Source: Alopecurus myosuroides
Lineage: Eukaryota > Streptophyta > Magnoliopsida > Poales > Poaceae
DNA length: 64,000 nucleotides
Assembly: GCA_028641055.1 (NCBI GenBank)
Contig: CM054058.1
Coordinates: forward strand, 80,350,392 to 80,414,391
Direction of reading: 5' to 3'
Shown here: in pieces, positions 22,461-33,114 of the stretch
Position numbering within the stretch: the first letter of the stretch is position 1
How the letters are laid out: each line of letters begins with the position of its first letter
Translations under genes and position numbers: made by a program
Notes under the pieces: generated by a model
Seen by the model: the letters and a program-made list of their open reading frames with translations, nothing else
Told to the model about the DNA's origin: nothing
Database searches by the model: none

Positions 22461-23339
22461 ATGTTGTTTATGGGTACCACATCTATGTACCGCTATGTTG
22501 CGTTCGATATATGTAATGGATATATGTCTTTCTATTAATTCCTATATTATTTCCTAGCTATATTATTTCTATATTATGTAATGGATATATATATGTACCG
22601 CTATGTTATGTAATGGCTCAAATAAAATCACGGGTTAAACATAGCACAAAATTTACTAAAGCAATCACACAAAGATCTAGCTGACACACAATTCCAAAAT
22701 AATAAAACTAGAAAGTAACAAATGCTAGTTCCATTTTTGTTTGGGTTTCCAATCATGCACACACTTTCTAAGGTAGATGTTCTGCAAGCAAACAACCTAA
22801 TATCAAGTCCTAACACTCTATACAAGCTAGGAAACAAGATAAGATCAAACACACATTTCAAAACAAACAAAAACACATCAAGATAACAAAACAGAAAAAC
22901 TATTGTTTCTATATTTGTTCACCAAAAATAAATCTAGAGCTCCAAAAATTAATCTAAGCCAGAAAAACATAGATCTAGTCAATACCAAACTCATCCAGTT
23001 GGATTTACTTCAAAATTCATTTTTGAACTCATTCTAAAAATCATAGAAGAGCCTACTGGTCTTTTATTAAAAAGGATGGCATTTTCATTTGGTTGCTGAC
23101 CTTGATGTGAGGCTAAGTGCTATGGATAGATCTTTTCAATATCTATCCAGAACATTTTAGTTTGTCCATTTTGGTTATGTATTTTAAAAGTTAGGTTCAA
23201 ATCATTCTCACAGATAGTCATTGCCAAAACAGTTCGTGTGTCCAAAATAATAGTCTAAACTTGGATCTGCAAATTTTATATGGTTTAGATTTCATATGGT
23301 TTGGTTCATGAATTTTATCAGATTTTATTTTGAATTTAG

Positions 23340-23640
23340 GAAAGGGGAAAATGAATTAGTTTTATTTTTCTAGATTTTTTGATATATTATTTGTATTTTT
23401 AAGATTTTAAAATAAATTAGTTTTATTTTTCTGAATTTTTTGATATATTATTTGTATTTTAAGATTTTAAAATGAATTAGTTTTATTTTTCTGAATATTT
23501 TGATATATTATTTGTATTTTTAAGATTTTAAAATGAATTAGTTTTATTTTTCTGAATATTTTGATATATTATTTGAATATTTAAGATTTTAAAATGAATT
23601 AGTTTTATATTTCTGAATATTTTTTAGAAATAATACAAAT
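23340..23640 (+). repeat. 61-bp AT-rich tandem array in CACTA right arm
   Basis: About five units containing GAATTAGTTTTATTTTTCTG, then TTTGATATATTATTTGTATT, then AAGATTTTAAAAT. The same unit forms an eight-copy array at 51268-51745 in the large CACTA element. Confidence 0.92.
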
Positions 23641-23807
23641 TAAAAAATTAATGTTTATTTATTTATTTAAAATTATTAATTACATCATTACTTTTGTTTA
23701 TTAAAAGATTTATTTGAAATTCAGACAATAAAGAAATGTGGCATCGACCAACATGTTAATAGGATTGATATGATACTAGTATCACATACATGCGTGCGAA
23801 ACACTTG

Positions 23808-23898
23808 GATGCGGAACGGGATAGAACTCGGAAGTTAAGCGTGCTAGTGCTAGAATAGTGGGAGGATGGGTGACCGAGCGGAAAGTTTGACCACGAGT
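23808..23898 (+). other. 5S rRNA-derived segment inside CACTA element
   Basis: Contains GAACTCGGAAGTTAAGCGTG, then GGATGGGTGACC, spaced as in plant 5S rRNA and spanning its internal control region (A box, intermediate element, C box). It also has relics of the GGATGCG start and a GACCACGA end. It is too divergent and gapped to be a working 5S gene, but the Pol III promoter part is the best-kept piece. Confidence 0.7.
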
Positions 23899-24223
23899 AA
23901 GTAATTTGACTAGAGATAATTGTAGTTAGACACTATACAAATAATAAAAATTCTGAACAAAAGGGAGTGAAAAATAATTAGAAACCCAAATAAATTAAAG
24001 AAATAACGAAATAGCCTGTAGTCCCGGTTCGTGTCAAAAACCGGGACTAAAGGACGTCCCGTCTGCGGCGCACGCCAACTGCCCACGTGGCGGGCGTTTC
24101 GTCCCGGTCCGTAAGCCGCGCGACTAAGGGGGAGGCCTTTAGTCACGCATATTTAGTCCCGGTTGCGCGACCGGGACTAATGGCCTTTGCGAACCGGGAC
24201 TAAAGGCCTATTTTCTACCAGTG

Positions 24224-24440
24224 GACTGCCGCCGCCGCTATATATGTGCCTCCGCCGACGCCTTCGGCAGCCTACTCCTTTAGTACGTGATGACCTGCTA
24301 TCTCCCGCCGATCGTCGACCTCCAGGACGGGACTGCCGCCGCCACTATATATGTGCCTCCGCCGACGCGCGCCTTCGGCAGCCTACTCATTTGGTACGTG
24401 ATAACCTGCGATCACCTGCTGATCCATATGGTTGTATCCT
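24224..24440 (+). repeat. Host tandem duplication of about 110 bp (CACTA target)
   Basis: GACTGCCGCCGCCGCTATAT and TATGTGCCTCCGCCGACG at 24224 recur at 24331. The first unit's left part is at 21115-21136, on the other side of the CACTA insertion. The second copy is thus an empty-site reference. Confidence 0.85.
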
Positions 24441-24811
24441 GGTGGCCTATTCGTCGTGTCCCCTCTCCTTATGCCCTAGGCAGGTGTTGTGATTTTCTTT
24501 ATCTCTAGATCCATCTCGGTGGATGCAGCCCACATATGTGGTTTTCTTTATCGCTAGATGAACCGGTTTTTTAGCCAACATAGGCGCTAGTTACTCGAAT
24601 TTTAATTGCGAGGGTGATGGTTTTTTGATGTACTAACGTCATCAAGACTTATTATAGTAGAGATCTATATCTTTAAGTGAGGTTTCTTCCGGTCCATTTA
24701 CAATTTTACGGATTTATCCTTCCACTAACTTACATATTACGTATAAAATGTCATCTAACAGTTTCACTCCTTTCCTTTCTTTCTCCCTGACCGAACGACA
24801 CGTCGACTCCT
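24441..24811. other. Gene-free spacer
   Basis: No coding frame or repeat structure supported between the host duplication and the Mutator-type MITE. Confidence 0.4.
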
Positions 24812-24820
24812 GTACAAAAG

Positions 24821-25190
24821 GATTTTTTTACAAATATGACCCCCTGCCGAATCTTATTATCAAAAATGACCCCCTTCGAATTTTATTGCCAAAAGTAGCC
24901 CGGCGGGAGGGAGGAAAAGCGCCACGCGGACATGCCGCCAACTGAGATGGCGGAAGGTCACTTTCCGCCGGCTACTGTGGCGGAAAGTCACTTTGTGCTG
25001 GCACTGTTCGCACCGCAGAGATCACCTTCCGCCCATTTGGATGGAGGGAAGTGACCTTCCGCCGGCTGAGATGGCGACATGTCACCGTGGCACCTTTTAT
25101 CCCTCCCGCCGGGTCAGTTTCGACAATAAAATTCGGAGAAGGTCATTTTTGACAATAATATTCAGAAAGGGGTCATATTTGTAAAAAATC
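24821..25190. mobile_element. Mutator-type MITE, 370 bp, 9-bp TSD
   Basis: Terminal inverted repeats of roughly 85 bp open with GATTTTTTTACAAATATGAC and pair with the reverse complement of the right end. The element is flanked by a perfect 9-bp duplication, GTACAAAAG (24812-24820 and 25191-25199), diagnostic of Mutator-like transposition. The interior has inverted GGCGGAAGGTCACTTTCCGC-like blocks and no transposase. Confidence 0.92.
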
Positions 25191-25199
25191 GTACAAAAG

Positions 25200-25817
25200 C
25201 ACAACCCCTTGGTGGTTTGACCCGCCGTCGTTCCTCCTGATCTCCGGCCACCGTAGCCGGAGCCTTCCTCAAGCCGGACGGACACTTCCCCGTTTCTTCA
25301 ACTCAGCGGACGGCCTACATCGTCGTTGCCACCCTGGCCCTCCCCGCTCCGGCTGGTGCGCCCGGATTCGGCCTGAATGGACCCTTGGCGCTCTGAGACC
25401 CGCCATTTGGGCTTCCCCGCGCTCAGCTCCACCGCCTTCTGTCTTGCTGGCTCACCACACGCCAAGCTCCGCAGCGGGCTCCTCTCGGCCGAACCCCGCG
25501 AGCTCCCCTGTGCGGTTGCCCCTGTTTTCTCTGGCCGATGTAGGACGAGGCAATTGGCCATGATGTATTGAGATTCTCTTCCTCAACCGCTTCCGCAACA
25601 GATGAGGCTGGGGCGTTCATCTCGATGGAACAATTGTCGGAGAAGCACACTCACACTTGATGGACACAAACGGATAGATAGAGGAGGAACATGAACTCTC
25701 GGGCACAAAAGTTTCTCGTGTATTCCTTGGGTGATGTATGGTATATTTTCACAAGGCATGCTTACCACCGAGAAGGCCTATATGATGAGTCCAAGATCTA
25801 AGAAAAATACTTATCGG
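25200..25817. other. GC-rich then AT-rich stretch, possible host exon debris
   Basis: 25210-25560 is GC-rich and gene-like in composition, but no frame could be tied to a family. 25570-25817 shows nothing recognisable. It ends at a Copia LTR. Confidence 0.35.
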
Positions 25818-26774
25818 TGTTGAATAATTAGGCATAATTCACACGATTAATTTCAGAATAGAAATCATGACAAAAATAGCTATTAACATGCGGAACTCGA
25901 ACATACTAGATGCAATAGACAACATGAATAATAGCAACACGATCTCTCTAAACATGTAAACAGTAGACATGTTAAACAGACATATCAGAACACAAATTCT
26001 GTACCGATCATTTGTCGTAACGTTGTTGATGACAGCGTTGGCGATGACGGGTCGGAGTAGACGACGCTTGAGGCGACGGTACGCAGCACCTGAGTTGTTA
26101 GGAAGACAAGACGTTGTGGAAGCAGCGAGCAGTCGCACGATGCGCTTCCCAACCTAATTCTCCCTCTCCCTTACAGGATCACAAAGGCGACTGGTTGTGG
26201 AGACCTGCTCTCCCGTTCGCCGGTGGACGCAGGCACTCGGGATGGGGTAGACTACGGTGGCGGTGCAAGGAATGAGGTGTGGCAAACCTAGATTGGTTTC
26301 GATGTGTGTACAGCGCCCACGGCACGCGTCTTTTATAGTGCGTTTCGGAAAACCCTAACGTGTGCGACGTGGTGGCCCACGCTGCACATTCGAGTCGGTT
26401 GCAGCACACGATATGGGAGCGACCCGAACCGACTCAGCTGTGACGCGTCCGTCACGACTACGAACTCAGTTTTCTAAAACAGAAAAATAAAGATAAATGT
26501 TGTCTTGGCTCGAGGTTCGATTCACGAAACGCAATCACGACGTGTCGAGTCGAGTAAGCGGCGTAGGAGGAGGAGGAGTGCGCGAGAGGCTCTCTTCTCC
26601 TTACTCACATACAATCCCTAGAACACTCCAGATTATAAGGTGGTGTGCAACTCCTCCAACTTCCAATATGGGACTAAACTTCCCACTCCCACCACTCACT
26701 AGTACACATGGGCCATTTTGAGATTTCATCATTTGCTATTGGGCTCACTTGTATTGGGCCCAAATATTTCAGCA
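25818..26774 (-). repeat. Copia 3' LTR (957 bp)
   Basis: TG and CA termini with short inverted ends (TGTTGAA and TTCAGCA), followed by the polypurine tract complement ATTCCCCACC. No second copy occurs in the window. Confidence 0.75.
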
Positions 26775-26785
26775 ATTCCCCACCA

Positions 26786-27369
26786 GATCTCAAATTCCCA
26801 TTTGATGGTTTGTCAATCATCACTACTTGTTTATATACTAGTGTTTCAGCAGAGACTGTTAAGTTGAACTTCCGCCTAGAGCATTAAGCTACATCTATTA
26901 GCAACTTGAACAATGGACTATGCCTTGAATTGCATGTTTTGTGCCAACAAAGTTTACTCAAAGTCATAACTAGTACCTGGCTGCCAGTAGTCTACCCCGC
27001 GGGTGGAGCATATGTGTCGTACTCCCTGGTCTCTTCATGACTTTACAAGAGATCACCCAAATCTCATAGACTGCGACGTTTACAGTCGGACTCACATAGG
27101 TGTGTCCTTTCGAGAATGCTCTGTATGACAACATCTTTGCTATAAATAGCCAACATAAACACATTAAGGCATGTTGCCAACCTGCCTTACAGCTCTTTGA
27201 GAGTTATGCGTCATCACAGGGTTTACAAAATACTCCCCTCAGTCAAACCATTAGCTTGTTCTTCCCAGGTCCTAATTCACGGGATCTCCGATCACATAAG
27301 TTGGGTTACCACTATGGTGTAACTCTCACGGGTCTCATACCCATCTCACTCGATGCACTATCTATCACA
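26786..27369 (-). other. 3' untranslated segment of the Copia element
   Basis: Noncoding sequence between the RNase H stop and the polypurine tract, about 580 bp, typical for Copia elements with a long 3' UTR. Confidence 0.55.
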
Positions 27370-27741
27370 TTACGTGATAGTCCCTTCGTAAAGGGATCTG
27401 CCAGGTTTTTGTCTGTTTGAATATACATAACAGTAATTACTCTGGAGTTTCTCAATTTCCTTCAAACGTATTTTGACGTGTCTTGATGACTTCGCATTAT
27501 CCTTAGAACTGGTCACCTTGGCAATCACCGTTTGATTGTCACAGTTCAGGAGGATAGCCGGTAATGGTTTCTCAACCACCGGCAAGTCCATCAAGAGCTC
27601 ACGCAGCCATTCTGCCTCAACAGTGGCTGTAACTAAAGCAGTTTGTTCTGCTTTCATGGTTGATCTCGTTAATATGGTATGTTTACAAGACCTCCATGAC
27701 ATTGCGCCACGTCCAACAAGAAATGCATATCCACTTGTGGA
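27370..27741 (-). pseudogene. Copia RNase H C-terminal fragment
   Basis: The minus-strand frame contains STSGYAFLVGRGAMSWRS, then TRSTMKAEQTALVTATVEAE, then NCDNQTVIAKVTSSKDNAKS and RHVKIRLKEIE, the standard Copia RNase H end. It lacks the upstream SDADWAGD-type block. It is open for its whole visible length. Confidence 0.85.
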
Positions 27742-27860
27742 GTGGACCAACTCCAGCAATTGACACGTGGCTATAAAATAGAGAAAAAACAAAATCCGGT
27801 TATCTATTTTCAGATCTAAACTGCTTTCTCGTCATGTGTCAATTGCTGAAATTGGTCCAC
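27742..27860. mobile_element. Fold-back sequence or small MITE, 119 bp
   Basis: The two ends are imperfect 30-bp inverted repeats: GTGGACCAACTCCAGCAATT, and the reverse complement of the right end GTGGACCAATTTCAGCAATT, both continuing GACAC. No clear target duplication, so the class is uncertain. Confidence 0.6.
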
Positions 27861-28014
27861 GGGTTAAATTTGTAAACCAGATCCCATATAATTATTTTCC
27901 TGCCCTCCCCGGATGCCGATGTGGTAGCTGGGATAAAGTGTTCACGTTGTTGGCTACTATCATTTTGAAAATTTCATCTTCTTCTTGACCTCACTATTCG
28001 ATGATCTACGGCAG

Positions 28015-29056
28015 AGGGACCTGATTGAAGCCGCCGTCCAAGGGACTCTGAACGTGCTGAGGTCGTGCTCGAGAGCGGCGACAGTGATGCGCGTGATCCT
28101 GACATCGTCGGACGCTGGGGTCTCGAGGAGTCCGCACGGCGGGTGGCACCTGCTGGACGAAAGCTCCTGGTCCGACGTCGAGTACGTCAGGGCCAACAAG
28201 CCACCGACTTGGGTATGTACTAATGCTTTTTTTTTTAGCTTGTCAAGCGATACGCAAAGGTTCAACAATGGTCTGCAGGGAAACACGACGCCATGTATTC
28301 ACTATTCACGCACGCTGTCGCAGGCGCACGCGGTGTCGAAGGTTCTACTGGAGAAGGCGGCGTGCGAGTTCGCGGCAGAGAACGGCATCAGCCTCGTCAC
28401 CGTGCTGCCCGCGTTCACCCTGGGCGCGGCGCCGGTCTCCAAGGCCAGAACCAGCGTCCCCGTCATCCTCTCCCTCTTGTCCGGTGCGTCTCCGAGTCTA
28501 GCATTTCTCTGTTTTGTATACTACTGAAGGACAAGTTCTGAACTTGAGTCACGTGGTTTTATTCCATCCCTTATTGTACGAACAGTACATTTCTTGCATA
28601 TTTTGCCAGGCGACGATGCACAACTGGACATCCTGAAAGGCCTCCAGTCAGTCACGGACTCCGTCTCTATAATCCACGTCGACGACATCTGTCGCGCGGA
28701 GTTGTTTCTCGCCGAGGAGTCCTCGTCGGGGAGGTACATCTGCTGCAACCATGACACCACCATCCTGCAGCTCGCCCGTCACCTTGCGGAGAATTACCCG
28801 CAGTACGACGTGAAACCCGAACGTTACATGAAAATTCCTCCACGAAACACACGCATGTTTCCCCTTGTTCTCACGACTCAGGGCATGGATCCACCTATGA
28901 TTTTGCAGCTTCGATGGGTGCTCTGAGGAGCCGAGGGTGTTTCTTTCGCCCGCGAAGCTCCTCCTGGAAGGGTTCGTGTTCAAGCACGAGGACCTGGGTG
29001 AGATATTGGACGACCTCGTCGAGTACGGCAGGAGAACGGGGATTCTGACCTACTGA
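28015..29056 (+). pseudogene. Anthocyanidin reductase/DFR-like gene, 5'-truncated
   Basis: Homologous to the NADPH-dependent short-chain reductases of flavonoid synthesis (anthocyanidin reductase and dihydroflavonol reductase relatives). Visible exons: 28015-28212 ([42 protein letters not shown]), 28324-28483 ([31 protein letters not shown]), 28610 to about 28826 (SIIHVDDICRAELFLAEE) and about 28909-29056 (FDGCSEEPRVFLSPAKLL, ending in a TGA). The N-terminal exon with the GxxGxxG nucleotide-binding motif is missing; upstream lie a fold-back element and Copia sequence. The donor after exon 3 reads TTACATG where GT is required, so the last splice is also broken. The catalytic Lys of the YxxxK motif is present, but the Tyr position reads His (AHAVSK). 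Confidence 0.8.
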
Positions 29057-29640
29057 AGTATTGATATATATGTTCATCAACAAAGGAACATGCCCTAATT
29101 TTGTGTTCTATTCTGCCATAGATTTCGAGAAAGATGTTGTGAGATGTGCGTTGTGGGAAAGCTACAAGCCAGAAGTTGATTTATCTCAACAACTTTGAAA
29201 CTGTAGTTTTGGTGGAATTGTTTCTAATACCCCGAGAGGCCAGGCGAGACTGTTTATACTATTGTATTCAACCAAAAGCACTCATTGTACACGGATTGAG
29301 AAGTGGTAATGATCAGAAGGAAAATATTAATTTTCAATGATGTAAAAAGTACAGATAATATAAATAGAAATTTATACTAAAAACTTATTACAAAAGACAG
29401 ATGGATCACATAAACATATATTGATGCCCCCATCAACATAGCTTGAGTAACATATCTTGTTTTCCTAGTCACACAAGCTGTAGGGGAAATACGAACAACT
29501 TTTTGGCTGGGTCAGTCCAAATTAAACCTTAAAAATTCCGGTGCATCTCTTGTGGACTAGGCATGTGCGGTTTCCACCTGAACTTTGCGGGCCATGGCCC
29601 CGCTTTGCTCCTACATACCTCTGCCACTGAGCACAAACAT
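29057..29640. other. 3' flank of the ANR-like pseudogene
   Basis: Probable 3' UTR to about 29340, then sequence I do not recognise. No ORF, RNA gene or repeat structure supported. Confidence 0.4.
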
Positions 29641-31465
29641 CCACAACGGGACAGGCAGGATACGCCGACGGCCCCCTTGCCATCCGGGAAAGCTGAAACC
29701 CTGTCGGCGTAGTGATAGACCGACGGGGCCGTCGACGTAGAAAAACCGTCGGCCTAAACTGGGCTACGTCGACGGCGCCGTCGGCGTATAGAAAATTAAA
29801 AAAATTAGAAAAAAATTCAAATTTTTTCTACAATTTTTTTATTTGAATTGTTTAACTTGTTAATCGCACTATACATATATTTATATTTTCTCTAATCATT
29901 CTTAATTAGATAACCTGGATTCTACTAACACTTTCCGTTCGGTAACCCATCCTCAGACTACTTTCGTCCCAGCACGCTTAACTTGTTAGTTCCTTCCCCG
30001 TGAGCTGTCTAGAAACAACCGATGTTTTGCTGACAATAGTATCCAATTAATCATGTTAACCCTTATAAAATCATGCCACACTCCTTTATTTTGTGAACCC
30101 AAAAAAAAATTAAGTACAAAATAATAACTAATAAATAATCTTGAATTCAAATAAATCTTGAATTCCAATAATAATGAATATTTTTGCCTTTTTCCATTTA
30201 ACATTGAATAATTTATATCTATAAATCTGTAAATCGAAATTTGACAAATAATATGTCTAAATCAATTAGAAAAATGAGAGAAATTCAAATATGACATCCA
30301 TATAATATTTCCATTATGTATAAGACTTTACTAAGTGGGGTGTTTAGCGTATGCTATATCGTCAGACAACCAAATTATGTATCAAAACTAGGGTTTATGG
30401 AGAAAACATACCAAACTTGGCCCCCAAATGACCAAAGCATGTTGGAATTATTCAAAATATGGCAAAGTGGAGCACAATGGTATTAAAAACAGACATAGAC
30501 CTAGATTTGTGAAGTTGGGTGTGTAGTATAGGGTCACCCACCAAGCAAATGAGCTGTATTCTACGAAGATTCTTGGCTTTCGGGCCAAATAACTGGTGTT
30601 ATGGCCACATCAATGGCATAGTTTCTTAAAATGTGTCCATATTCTACACAAACGTGCATCTTATAAGCATGGACAATGTTGAGAAGAAAGTTTTCCTTTT
30701 CGTTGCATCAAAAATCATTTTCCACTTGTCGGGTGTAAAAAATGAGTTTTTTGTGAAATACCAACCACAAATATGTTGCAAAACTTGAGAACTGCATTTT
30801 TTGGAAAATTTCAGACCATGTTATATGCACAAATAACCAAATTGTTGCTTCTGAAAAAGTTTCCATCCACCTCTTTTGAAAAACACAAGTTTCTGCATAT
30901 TCAGTTGGAAACGGGTCAAATTTAAACTACAGGTGCATTGTAGTTTGCACATGTTTTTTGGAAAAAAACATTTTTACGTACACAACTACCTATTTCATCA
31001 TAGATATACCAAGCGTTTCTCAATATTCATCCCCTAAATACAAATGGCCATGCCCGTCGTCTTAACTTTTCCCAAAAACCGGCTTAGAAAATTCCAAAAA
31101 ATTCAAAAAAGCTGAAAATGCTGCAAGACCTTCGCGTGGTGTCATTATATATATCCTATTGTCCTCCAAAAATAATAAACTTGGAATACGATAGTTGGGT
31201 TGAAATGATGTTCATAAAAATTAGCTATCTCCTCCGAAGATTCTAGGGTTTCAGGCCAAATGACGAGTGTTAATTATGGCCAAATCCATGGCATAGTTTG
31301 TTGGAATGTACCTATATTACACACAAACATGCATCTTGGACACACGGACAATGTTGACGGAGAAATGTTTCATTTTCATTGAATAAACAAACCATTTTTC
31401 ATTTTTCGAGTACGAAAAATGGATTTTTCGTGAAGGACCACCCACAAATATGTTGCGAAACTTGG
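29641..31465. mobile_element. Part of a CACTA-like element with GCCGACGGC subterminal repeats
   Basis: 29655-29790 has many TACGCCGACGGC-type motifs in both orientations, as in the arms of Caspar-like CACTA elements. No clear CACTA terminus could be fixed on the left. The interior (29800-31465) is noncoding, with two diverged repeats about 670 bp apart (CCAAATAACTGGTGTTATGG near 30584; CCAAATGACGAGTGTTAATT near 31255). It is cut at 31466 by the outer Gypsy element. Confidence 0.55.
29933..30003 (-). other. Second 5S rRNA-derived segment
   Basis: The minus strand reads AACAAGTTAAGCGTGCTGGG, then GTCTGAGGATGGGTTACCGA, matching the internal control region of plant 5S rRNA with a few changes. 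It lies just inside the GCCGACGGC-repeat arm, the same relative place as the 5S-like segment in the exonuclease CACTA. Confidence 0.65.
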
Positions 31466-33114
31466 TGTCGAGTCTGCATCTCAACAAGTCCCTCGGGTGA
31501 ACCCATAGGATTTAGAATAGGATAACTTGTGGACGCTGGTGACAATCGTCGGCTAGACAAGAGGCACGATTTACCCAGGTTCGGGGCCTCGTAGAGGTAA
31601 AACCCTTACTCCTGCCTCTATCGATTTGTATTATTGAATAGATCGGTTACAATGGGGATTGCTCAAGTAGAGAGTACGATCTCGAGCTCGAGGCTTGGTG
31701 GTGCGGTATTGCTTGGCCCTCTTCCGGTGGTTCTCCTAGCCTTATATAGGTGGCCAGGTCTCAAACCGTACCCGAGGAGGACTCGAACTCTAAACCTATG
31801 TCGGTTACAAGTTTCCTATCTTAACCCGCAAGGCATTGCGGGTGGGGTTCGACTGGGCCATCTAGAATAGTACAAAGGCTTCCCGTCTTGGGCTTCAGTC
31901 TTGGGCCTAGGACCGGGTATCCTTATTCGCCGGGCCCAAGGTTCATCCCTTCGTAGGAAGCCCGCGAGGGTTTTCTCGATTGGGATTTTTCCAGTCGGGT
32001 AGACGCTCAGATTTTTCGTCTTGCTTTCTTTCGGATGACCATTATAGTCGTTTTCCGTTTGGAGGGTGTATACCCTATGTGATGAGTTTATTATATCCGA
32101 GTATCGAGTGATGAGAGTGCATGTGTTTTTTGGCTGTTTTCGCAGAAGGATGTGGCGCAGTAGCTTGGCTCTCCCGAAAGATCAGGGCCAATTAATTTCA
32201 ACTAGGGCAAAAAAAGTTCTGGCCTACACAGATTCGAGACCTTCGACTTGAACCCGATGAGGTGATCATTGCGGCTGGGCCGTAGAGGTCTTACCGAGTC
32301 GAACTTAACCTATAGGGGTACCCGGCGCGTCCGCTAGGATTTTTCTTCGTGTTGTTGACACGGAATTTTACCGGAGGACGCAGCTTGAGTGCGATTCCAG
32401 GCCCTCGAGAGAGATCTTTTGGGTCTTACCTTCATATTCGAAAGAATATGGCATCCGGATGTGCCTAGTCAGTTGAACGATCCAGGTATGTGATGTGTAG
32501 ACATCGTGTGATGGAGTGGCTGGGTCACTCGAACCCGATGAGGTGATCATTGCGACTGGGCCGTAGAGGTCTTACCGAGTCGAACTTAACCTATAGGGGT
32601 ACCCGGCGCGTCCACTAGGATTTTTCTTCATGTTGTTGACACGGAATTTTACCGAAGGACGCAGCTTGAGTGCGATCCCGGGCCCTCAAGAGAGATCTTT
32701 TGGGTCTTACCTTCATATTCGAAAGAATATGGCATCCGGATGTGCCTAGTCGGCTGAACGATCCAGGTCTATGATGTGTAGGCATCGTGTGATGGAGTGG
32801 CTGGGTCTGCACACCCGCGAAGTTTTAGGTCTGTGATTTCTCGAGTAAAAAAATCGAGCTATTTTGTCCATACGAAAGAGTTTTCGTGTCTAGAATTTTT
32901 ATGCCCATACGAAAGAGTTTTCGTGTCTAGGGTCCTGCTTTATGTGAAAGAATTTTCACGTCATAATTTGTCCATACGAAGTTATTTCGTGTTTGGAGCT
33001 TTGCGAAGGATTTTCCGCGTTTTGATCTGCCCATATGAAGTCTATTTCGTGTTTGGGGCTTTTATTCGAAGAATTTTTCCAGCTTGATGATGTGCGCCAT
33101 GACGTCATGGTGCA
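31466..33114 (-). repeat. Gypsy 3' LTR (right boundary tentative)
   Basis: Starts TGTCGAGTCTGCATCTCAAC. The inner boundary is proposed at TGCA 33111-33114, because the next bases CTTTATCCTCCCG are a polypurine tract on the minus strand (GGGAGGATAAAG). The partner LTR is not in the window, so the end could be off. It contains a 281-bp tandem duplication and short CGAAAGAGTTTTCGTGTCTA repeats at 32870-33060. Confidence 0.5.
32250..32812. repeat. 281-bp tandem duplication in Gypsy LTR
   Basis: Two copies, beginning GAACCCGATGAGGTGATCAT at 32250 and 32531, about 96 percent alike by eye, each ending GGAGTGGCTGGGTC. Confidence 0.92.

Larger units (their letters stand above)
21137..24223 (+). mobile_element. 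CACTA transposon carrying a 3'-5' exonuclease gene
   Basis: Starts CACTGGTAGAAAAAAGGCC and ends GGCCTATTTTCTACCAGTG, inverted 18-20 bp termini. It has a perfect 3-bp duplication GAC (21134-21136 and 24224-24226). A second host repeat copy at 24311-24345 shows the uninterrupted site, confirming the TSD. Subterminal arms are packed with CCGGGACTAAAGG-type motifs in both orientations. The 3087-bp element lacks TNP2 and Ulp1 ORFs. Its only gene is the exonuclease at 21502-22460. Termini and repeats match the 19.6-kb CACTA element at 37836-57401, so it is probably mobilised by that family's transposase. Confidence 0.95.
25818..27741 (-). mobile_element. 3' part of a Copia retrotransposon
   Basis: A 957-bp LTR (25818-26774) starts TGTTGAATAATT and ends ATTTCAGCA. 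On the minus strand it is preceded by GGTGGGGAAT, a polypurine tract, and by Copia RNase H coding sequence. The rest of pol, gag and the 5' LTR are absent: the element is cut at about 27741 where a fold-back sequence begins. Confidence 0.8.

Noticed and set aside
23340..23640. CRISPR-like regular repeats
   Set aside because: Units abut directly without unique spacers, and this is a plant genome; a plain tandem array.
23808..23898. Functional 5S rRNA gene
   Set aside because: The 5' half is largely lost and conserved stems do not close; only the control region is kept.
32250..32812. Start of a satellite array
   Set aside because: Only two units, both within one LTR; no higher-order array.
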